In this document: piece by piece, positions 58,384 through 64,000 of the stretch
Layout: each line of letters starts with the position of its first letter
Numbering within the stretch: position 1 is the first letter of the stretch
Assembly: GCF_016461715.1 (NCBI RefSeq)
Contig: NZ_JAEMUI010000010.1
Span: forward strand, 1-64,000
Length of the DNA stretch: 64,000 nt
Direction: 5' to 3'
Source: Marinomonas spartinae
Lineage (GTDB): Bacteria > Pseudomonadota > Gammaproteobacteria > Pseudomonadales > Marinomonadaceae
The notes under the pieces: generated by a model
Told to the model about the DNA's origin: nothing
Database searches by the model: none
What the model saw: the letters and a program-made list of their open reading frames with translations, nothing else
Translations under genes and position numbers: made by a program

Positions 58384-59601
58384 ATGGCTTTTGACCCCCA
58401 TTCCCTGCGTCAAGACTTTCCTATTTTGTCACAACAGGCTTATGACCACCCACTGGTGTATCTTGATAACGCAGCGACCACACAAAAACCATTAAGCGTG
58501 CTGGATGCCATTCAGGATTACTATCGCTCTTTTAATGCGAACGTCCATCGGGGAGCGCATTATTTAAGTGACAAAGCCACCACGCGTTTTGAACAAGCGC
58601 GTGATACCGTCGCGGACTTTATAAATGCGCCAGAGCAAAGCCACATCATCTGGAGTAAAGGCACCACAGAAGCCATCAATATGGTGGCCTACGGTCTTGA
58701 ACATCTGCTCGAAAAAGGCGATGAAATTCTTATTACCAGCTTAGAACACCACGCAAACCTCGTCCCTTGGCAGCAATTGGCCTTTCGTACAGGGGCTCGT
58801 TTACGAGTTTTACCCTTAACATCCGAAGGCGAATGGGAAGACGAATACGCAAGTTATTTTACCGATCGCACACGTATTTTTGCGGCCACTCAAGTGTCTA
58901 ATGCCATCGGTGTTCACACCCCCTTGCAAGCAATGTTAACGCAAGCTAAACAGCACAACGCCTTTACCTTGGTTGATGGCGCTCAAGCCGTGGCACATTA
59001 TCCTATCGATGTACAAGCACTAGACTGCGACTTCTATGTGTTCTCAGGTCACAAAATGTATGGGCCAACCGGCATTGGGGTGTTATACGGAAAAGCCCAC
59101 GCCCTAGAGGTATTAATTCCCTATCAAACGGGTGGGGAAATGGTGCAACATGTGACCTATCAATCAACACAATTCAATACACTCCCTTATCGATTGGAAG
59201 CCGGAACCCCTCACATTGAAGGTGCCATAGGACTGGCCGCCGCTTGTAAGTTTCTCACTCAACAAGATCGCCATGCCTTACTTGCTTGGGAGCAATCTCT
59301 GGCTCATCACGTTTACACTCGCCTTCATAAAGAAAGCCAAGTAGCTATTTATTCTCCAGAAACACACACGACTCTAGTCTCGTTAAGTGTGCCCAATATC
59401 CATACTTTAGATTTAAATGCCTACCTAGATAGCCAAGGTATCGCCGTGCGTGCAGGCAGCCACTGCGCCCACCCGCTGATGGCACAATTAGGAGTGGCAG
59501 GAACGTTACGCGCCTCCTTTGCCTGTTATAATACCCTAGAAGAAGCTGACCGCTTCTGTGATGTTCTCCTAGAAGCCATAGACTTACTAACTGATGAATA
59601 G
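58384..59601 (+). CDS. csdA: Cysteine desulfurase CsdA/SufS
   Basis: The 405-residue PLP enzyme of the SufS/CsdA class shows YLDNAATTQKP, RGAHYLSDKAT, SLEHHANLVPW, the PLP Lys in FSGHKMYGPTGIGVL (about 225), and the active-site Cys in RAGSHCAHPLM (about 360). It withdraws sulfur from cysteine and passes it to CsdE, encoded immediately downstream. The gene is named csdA rather than sufS because of the partner csdE and the nearby tcdA, with no sufBCD present. That naming is inference. Confidence 0.92.
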   Translation: MAFDPHSLRQDFPILSQQAYDHPLVYLDNAATTQKPLSVLDAIQDYYRSFNANVHRGAHYLSDKATTRFEQARDTVADFINAPEQSHIIWSKGTTEAINMVAYGLEHLLEKGDEILITSLEHHANLVPWQQLAFRTGARLRVLPLTSEGEWEDEYASYFTDRTRIFAATQVSNAIGVHTPLQAMLTQAKQHNAFTLVDGAQAVAHYPIDVQALDCDFYVFSGHKMYGPTGIGVLYGKAHALEVLIPYQTGGEMVQHVTYQSTQFNTLPYRLEAGTPHIEGAIGLAAACKFLTQQDRHALLAWEQSLAHHVYTRLHKESQVAIYSPETHTTLVSLSVPNIHTLDLNAYLDSQGIAVRAGSHCAHPLMAQLGVAGTLRASFACYNTLEEADRFCDVLLEAIDLLTDE

Positions 59602-59603
59602 CA

Positions 59604-59999
59604 ATGACTGACTTACCTCTCTACAACAGCATAAAACAGCAGCTGCGAGCCTGCCGCAGTAAAGAAGAAACCTTCAAAGCCTTGGTCGCCTTGAGTAAAC
59701 GTTTAACCCGCTTAACCGCTGAAGAGAAAACCGAAGAGAATAGAGTAAAAGGCTGCGAAAGTGCCGTCTGGCTGATTATTGATAACAAGGATGATACCTC
59801 CTCTATCAAAGCAGACAGCGACACCAAACTTATGCGCGGCGTACTGGTAGCGATACTGAGTTTAGTACAAGGAAAAACGAAGACGGAAAGGCAAAAAATG
59901 GATTTGAAAGCTGAACTGGAATCACTGAATTTAGGTAGCTATCTTACTCAATCAAGAGCGAATGGGATATTAGCGATAATAGAAAAAATCAAGAAATGA
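59604..59999 (+). CDS. csdE: Sulfur acceptor protein CsdE/SufE
   Basis: The 131-residue SufE-family protein carries its sulfur-accepting Cys in NRVKGCESAVWL (about 51). It takes persulfide sulfur from the desulfurase encoded 2 bp upstream, with which it must be co-transcribed. In E. coli CsdE passes sulfur to partners including CsdL/TcdA, whose gene lies 1.7 kb further on the other strand. Confidence 0.92.
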   Translation: MTDLPLYNSIKQQLRACRSKEETFKALVALSKRLTRLTAEEKTEENRVKGCESAVWLIIDNKDDTSSIKADSDTKLMRGVLVAILSLVQGKTKTERQKMDLKAELESLNLGSYLTQSRANGILAIIEKIKK

Positions 60000-60016
60000 G
60001 CGCCATCCTAGCGCTA

Positions 60017-60307
60017 TCACGTAAAATGATATACCTTCCGATAGTGTTTTTTTCTCCACTTCAATGCCCCAAGGACAATCACCAGACCGATAGGAAAGCA
60101 CCCAAAGGATCCTACTATCATCAGGTACATGCCCAATAGTTTTTTTGAGGTATAAAGAAGAGCTGCACCAATAAAGGCTACGAACAGCAGCAACAGCATG
60201 ATCCAAGCAATCACATTAGGCACCATATAATATGGTGCCAACGAAGCTAAAAAAGCATACCCAGTTATCAGTGAATTTAGACATAGACCCATCCAAACGA
60301 TCCACAT
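60017..60307 (-). CDS. Small four-helix membrane protein, unknown function
   Basis: The 96-residue protein is mostly hydrophobic, with about three to four membrane helices and a basic C-terminus (LKWRKKHYRKVYHF). I do not recognise a family. The gene is credible because GGAGGAAGG lies about 5 nt before the ATG. It ends 17 bp from csdE, in convergent orientation. Confidence 0.6.
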   Translation of the reverse strand: MWIVWMGLCLNSLITGYAFLASLAPYYMVPNVIAWIMLLLLFVAFIGAALLYTSKKLLGMYLMIVGSFGCFPIGLVIVLGALKWRKKHYRKVYHFT

Positions 60308-61016
60308 AACCTTCCTCCATAATGCTCAGTTAACTAATAAACGAAAAACTGAATGTCATTATGAAAACAATAATACAGCGGTGGATAGAAGGCATGACAA
60401 TAATAATTGTAACTTTTTGTTAATGAATATTTAAAAATAAACTCCTAACGGGTCTAAAATAACTTTTTATTATAAACAAGAAGCCAATTTTTTATATTAT
60501 TTTTTACTATATATAATCTACATCTTGAGACGGCCTGCTAAAAACTCAATAAAAACAGTTTAACATCGCTAGTATCGCCACAATAAAATTCTCTCTTTAA
60601 AAATAGTAAGCAATTGAAAATAAAGGGGAAATAAAAATTTCTTAATGTTTTTTGCTCTCGCTAAGGGGGACATAGTGACTGTAACAGCTGTATATTGATT
60701 ACTTTACAAACAATGGAGCCAATTAAAGATGAAGTCACATCTGATTCAAACTCATATGAAATAAGCGGATATTTTGAAAAATAGTATGAATAGGAGAAAA
60801 TTGAATAGAATTAAGACTATTTGTGCAAAAAATAAGAATGTAGTAAAAAGTAAACAATCTTTTTTCTTTTCATGTAAAAGATAGTGAATATTATCAATTA
60901 AATAGAGAGTTTTTAACAAAAGTATAACAATCCATTAGCAAACAGAAGACAGCCCAGGCACCTATAAAACCTTTTCGTCTTCCTAAAACACAATCTGTTA
61001 GAAAACTAAAATATCC
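60308..61016. other. AT-rich gene-poor block
   Basis: About 700 bp, visibly richer in A and T than its surroundings, with no credible gene. The longest frames with an ATG are 20-32 codons (for example at 60361, 60713 and 60786) and lack a well-placed SD. No terminal repeats or transposase fragment are visible. It may be decayed acquired DNA between csdAE and tcdA. Confidence 0.5.
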
Positions 61017-61463
61017 TTAGTCCACATCAATCACAACAGAAGACATATAGCGCTCAAATTCGGCTCTTATAGTGTCCTCACCTGCGGGAGTTAACCAGAA
61101 GCGAACAATAACAAGCTGTCTTTCTTTACCATCAATAGAGTAGTTCACGACCCAAGCTCGTTTCTGCTCTTCAATGCGCACCACACTGTCATAAGGTATC
61201 GATTTTTCCGCCACCATTTTGGAGGGTTTAATCGTAAAAAGATCATCCTTAAACACAACATAGGGCGTGTTTTGCCAATATTTCGCCGTCATATAACGAG
61301 ATACCAACAAAAATAGCACTGGCAGCAATACAAAGTAATTATTCATGTAAGCGCACACTGCTAGCAAAGGAATACAAGACATCAACGCATAACGAAGGAT
61401 TCGAAATGAGATATTCGCGCCTCGTTCGCCGTAAATAATCGTCTCTTTGTGATCTGCATTCAT
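61017..61463 (-). CDS. Membrane protein with PH-like C-terminal domain, unknown function
   Basis: The 148-residue protein has two adjacent membrane helices (about 22-55) followed by a beta-rich region (YVVFKDDLFTIKPSKMVAEK and WVVNYSIDGKERQLVIVRFW) that looks like a bacterial PH/YcxB-like domain. No function is assignable. ATG 61463 is preceded by AAGGTGG at 7 nt. It lies between the AT-rich block and tcdA. Confidence 0.6.
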   Translation of the reverse strand: MNADHKETIIYGERGANISFRILRYALMSCIPLLAVCAYMNNYFVLLPVLFLLVSRYMTAKYWQNTPYVVFKDDLFTIKPSKMVAEKSIPYDSVVRIEEQKRAWVVNYSIDGKERQLVIVRFWLTPAGEDTIRAEFERYMSSVVIDVD

Positions 61464-61652
61464 TGAATCTACCACCTTATTTCCTCTTTTTTATAGTGCT
61501 TAAAAAATTCTCTTAATGTTCAACGTCAAATAGCCCAGCTCTTTGGCAGTCATCTAAAAAGGCTTCTTTGAGAAAATTCATCTCTGAATATAAGAACTTT
61601 AAAGCTTTGTATCGCAGTGTTGTGAGTAAGCCACCGACAAGCTTATCCGAGA

Positions 61653-61681
61653 AAGCAATTTGCATTTTTTACAAATTGCTT
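61653..61681. repeat. Inverted repeat downstream of tcdA
   Basis: A perfect 10-bp inverted repeat (AAGCAATTTG / CAAATTGCTT) with a 9-nt loop. It has no T-run on either side, so it is a weak terminator or an mRNA end stabiliser for tcdA. The remaining 61464-61735 gap shows nothing else. Confidence 0.45.
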
Positions 61682-61735
61682 CCTTTGGGTAACTCACCAG
61701 CCACCACTATTTGCCGTTTAACAGTAAGCCCTCTA

Positions 61736-62515
61736 TCAATTCGCCTTCTGCGCCAGTTTTTCCAACACCCGACTGACAGCCACAAAACCAAAAGTGGCTG
61801 TGACAACCGTGCTAGCACCAAAGCCCGTATCGCAGTTCATTTTGGTTTCGCTATCGCCTTTTTGACGTTGCTCGCACACAGTACCATCCAGCTGCGGGTA
61901 TTTCAGTTGCTCCAATGAATACACACATTCAATATCAAAGCGACGCTTAAGATTACGTGAGAAGTTATAGTGGCGACGTAGAAAGTTACGCAGCTTGGCC
62001 GCCAGCGGGTCTTGCTCGGTGCGGGATAAATCGGCAATACGAATTTGCGTTGGATCAGTTTGACCACCAGCTCCACCCACTGTAATGATCTTGTGCTTAT
62101 TACGTTTACACCAAGCGATAAGTGCTGCTTTAGGCTTTAAACTATCAATAGCATCCACAATATAGTCAAACTTCTCGGACAGTAGCTCAGGGATGTTGTC
62201 AGGCGTGATAAAGTCTTCAATGCAGGTTACTTGGCATTCAGGGTTAATCAGTTTTATACGCTCTTCCATAGCATCCACTTTAGGCTTGCCTATATTGCCA
62301 TCGAGGGCATGGATTTGACGATTGGTATTGGTAACACACACATCGTCCATATCGATCAGCGTAATATGACCAATGCCAGAGCGAGCCAGAGCTTCTGCTG
62401 CCCAGGAACCCACCCCACCAATACCGATAACACACACCTTCGCCTTAGCAAAGACGTCGTAAGCGGCATCGCCATACAAACGGCGAATGCCACCAAACCG
62501 TTGATCGTTTGACAA
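61736..62515 (-). CDS. tcdA: tRNA threonylcarbamoyladenosine dehydratase TcdA/CsdL
   Basis: The 259-residue E1-like enzyme cyclises t6A to ct6A at position 37 of ANN-decoding tRNAs. Visible are the N-terminal RFGGIRRLYGDAAYDVF, the ATP-binding VIGIGGVGSWAAEALARSGI (about 30-49), DMDDVCVTNTNRQ, DAIDSLKPKAALI and GGAGGQTDPTQI. A TTG start is convincing: GAGGAG sits 7-8 nt upstream and the conserved N-terminus follows. Its neighbourhood with csdA-csdE is the known CSD sulfur-transfer group. Confidence 0.93.
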   Translation of the reverse strand: MSNDQRFGGIRRLYGDAAYDVFAKAKVCVIGIGGVGSWAAEALARSGIGHITLIDMDDVCVTNTNRQIHALDGNIGKPKVDAMEERIKLINPECQVTCIEDFITPDNIPELLSEKFDYIVDAIDSLKPKAALIAWCKRNKHKIITVGGAGGQTDPTQIRIADLSRTEQDPLAAKLRNFLRRHYNFSRNLKRRFDIECVYSLEQLKYPQLDGTVCEQRQKGDSETKMNCDTGFGASTVVTATFGFVAVSRVLEKLAQKAN

Positions 62516-62631
62516 TTTTCTCTCCTCGCAGGTAGAACGTCCTGCGCTTTTTCTTTCAATACGTGTATTCTGTTACTCGATATGATGTCTTCACACTAAC
62601 AACCATTCAACATTGACCAACTGTAAGCGAT

Positions 62632-63372
62632 ATGATCGAGCAAAACCTTGAACAACTAGGCCTAACACCAAGAGAATCTCTACTGTACCAAACCCTATTA
62701 AAACTGGGCCCCTCTTCTATCCGCGATATTGCCGAACACAGCGGTATTAACCGAGGTACCGCCTACGAATCCCTTAAGCAATTACAAAGCAAAGGAGTCG
62801 TCAGTTATTTCCCTAAAGGGAAAAGGCGCTTTTTTACGGCGGAAGATCCAGAGATTTTACTCAGCCTTGCGGAAGATCGGCGTCATCGTTTAGATAAAAC
62901 CATTGAAACCCTCAAAACCACCATCATTCCTAACTTACATCAGCAACAGCCTGAATATCATCACACTAACGTACGCTATTATGAAGGGGACGATGGCATC
63001 GAATGGGTATTGCGCGATATTCTAAACGTCGTGTCGCAACAAGACCACAAAGAATATTGTGTGTTTTCCTCCAAACCGATTCGACCTTACTTATATCGCC
63101 CTTTTCCTAACTATACAAAACAGCGAGTGAAACTGGGTATCAATGTAAAAGTGATTGCCCTAGGAGAAGGGGGAGAAGAGGCGGAACTATCACAACGAAA
63201 ATGGATAAAAACCGAAGGCTCCGTGGATGCCAGCTACATTGCGATCTATCCACCAAAATGTGCCATCATCTCTCTTGTCAGCAAGAACTTTCCATCGGCC
63301 GTAGTTTTAGAATCCAAAGACATCGCCAGCGCCCAACAAATTATCTTTGATACCCTTTGGAAGATGCTCTAG
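62632..63372 (+). CDS. TrmB-family transcriptional regulator
   Basis: The 246-residue protein has an N-terminal TrmB-type winged helix (LTPRESLLYQTLLKLGPSSI, then GINRGTAYESLKQLQSKGVV; about 11-56), a helical linker, and a C-terminal regulatory domain (VRYYEGDDGIEWVLRDIL). Bacterial TrmB-like proteins are poorly characterised. It is divergent from tcdA by about 115 bp. Confidence 0.75.
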   Translation: MIEQNLEQLGLTPRESLLYQTLLKLGPSSIRDIAEHSGINRGTAYESLKQLQSKGVVSYFPKGKRRFFTAEDPEILLSLAEDRRHRLDKTIETLKTTIIPNLHQQQPEYHHTNVRYYEGDDGIEWVLRDILNVVSQQDHKEYCVFSSKPIRPYLYRPFPNYTKQRVKLGINVKVIALGEGGEEAELSQRKWIKTEGSVDASYIAIYPPKCAIISLVSKNFPSAVVLESKDIASAQQIIFDTLWKML

Positions 63373-63474
63373 GTATCTGGTCAGTTACACTCTTTTACAT
63401 AAAGGTGATTTTCCGCTACCATCAGACAATCAAAAACACTTACTCTAGGGACCTTTCTGAAAAAGGATTTTTTT

Positions 63475-64000
63475 ATGTTATCGCCAAGTGAACGAAGAGC
63501 TGCCTACCCACAAGCCCTATCCAGCCAACAGGCTCAAAGACTGCAATCCACCATGCTTCGAAATAAATATGAGCTATATATTATTTCATTATATGAAATG
63601 GATAAAATCATTGAGTCCGCCATGAAATCAGGCAAAAAAATTTCCGAAGACCTTTGGAAAAAAGTTAAATGGGTTGCTGAAAAATCAGCAAACTACTACG
63701 CCACTAGTGAAGACATAATCACTGTCACTAAAATTGTTGGGGAACTTGGTGGAATAGCGGCTAAAGTACAAATTAGAAACTATAAAGGTAAACCTCATAT
63801 TATATTTAAGGGCAATCCTGAACTTCGAAAAACCTTATCTAAAAGGGTCTATAAACTAAAAGACGCGAGGATAGTAAAACTTGGTTTAGGGCGCGCTCCT
63901 TTAATAAATGGTATTAAAGAAGGAGGGATACTAACGATTTATCTCGTTACCGCTTATAGAGTCTTAGACTACTTTCTGACAGATAATATGACATTAACAC
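63475..64000 (+). CDS. Unrecognised gene running off the window
   Basis: An open frame of at least 175 codons begins at ATG 63475 (AAGGA 7 nt upstream) and has no stop before the edge. The start is Gln/Ser/Arg-rich (SERRAAYPQALSSQQAQRLQ), followed by a Lys-rich helical region, YKGKPHIIFKGNPELRKTLS, and a hydrophobic stretch (GGILTIYLVTAYRVLDYFLT). Codon use is more AT-rich than nearby genes. The layout faintly recalls toxin/effector C-terminal domains, but I cannot name a family with confidence. Confidence 0.6.
   Translation, partial: MLSPSERRAAYPQALSSQQAQRLQSTMLRNKYELYIISLYEMDKIIESAMKSGKKISEDLWKKVKWVAEKSANYYATSEDIITVTKIVGELGGIAAKVQIRNYKGKPHIIFKGNPELRKTLSKRVYKLKDARIVKLGLGRAPLINGIKEGGILTIYLVTAYRVLDYFLTDNMTLT

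Noticed and set aside
60713..60885. Short frames in the AT-rich block as possible peptide genes
   Set aside because: 23 and 32 codons without a well-spaced SD in very AT-rich DNA. Stop-poor runs of this length are expected by chance.
61568..61918. Plus-strand 116-codon frame overlapping the end of tcdA
   Set aside because: More than half of it is the antisense of conserved tcdA codons, and the remainder contains the inverted repeat at 61653.

Overview
The window is a stretch of gammaproteobacterial chromosome at moderate GC. Nearly all of it is coding, and neighbouring genes form short operons. Gene content and order (oxyR-recG, then ubiC-ubiA-phoB-phoR-response regulator-phoU, as in pseudomonads) together with many solute uptake systems suggest a marine Oceanospirillales-type bacterium, with Marinomonas the best guess. 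That genus call is inference from protein character and gene order, not from a search. No rRNA, tRNA, CRISPR array or complete transposase gene was seen.

Layout. 1-4.5 kb: an SDR-family protein, OxyR, RecG and Lrp. 4.5-9.3 kb: a general amino-acid ABC transporter (aapJQMP) behind a well-formed sigma-54 promoter. 9.4-14.8 kb: the first two ubiquinone genes (ubiC, ubiA), phoB-phoR with a Pho box, a GC-rich hairpin repeat, a REC protein and CysZ. 15.1-20.8 kb: the oligopeptide transporter oppABCDF. 21.0-23.7 kb: a three-gene signalling module made of a periplasmic Moco-fold protein, a histidine kinase lacking its phospho-accepting His, and an HPt protein. 23.7-25.4 kb: free-methionine-sulfoxide reductase and a phoU that has its own Pho box and no pst genes beside it. 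25.6-31.8 kb: a quinone oxidoreductase, an AraC-type regulator and proline catabolism, where PutA is split so that its C-terminal ALDH-like domain is a separate gene.

31.8-38.1 kb: a 2109-residue protein joining a Ser/Thr kinase, AAA ATPase, GAF, histidine kinase, receiver and HPt. 38.4-44.6 kb: a tripartite tricarboxylate transporter (tctCBA) divergent from its two-component system, whose operon also encodes an extra periplasmic binding protein. 44.6-48.7 kb: a Gfo/Idh/MocA oxidoreductase, an XRE-2TM protein and UvrD. 48.9-56.4 kb: small genes, an aromatic/aspartate aminotransferase, a fluoride module (crcB and DUF190 behind a fluoride riboswitch), a DsbA-like protein, a phosphoethanolamine transferase and a class V aminotransferase divergent from an AsnC regulator. 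Two copies of a roughly 140-bp MITE with perfect 5-bp target duplications lie here. 56.4-62.6 kb: a degenerate MocR-type regulator with an acidic tail, csdA-csdE, an AT-rich block with membrane proteins, and tcdA. 62.6-64 kb: a TrmB-type regulator and an unrecognised gene cut by the window edge.

Themes: nutrient uptake under N and P control (sigma-54 and Lrp for amino acids, PhoB for phosphate), many signalling proteins of unusual architecture, and sulfur transfer for tRNA and Fe-S metabolism. The items most worth following up are the split PutA, the His-less kinase module, the fluoride riboswitch, the MITE family and the giant kinase.
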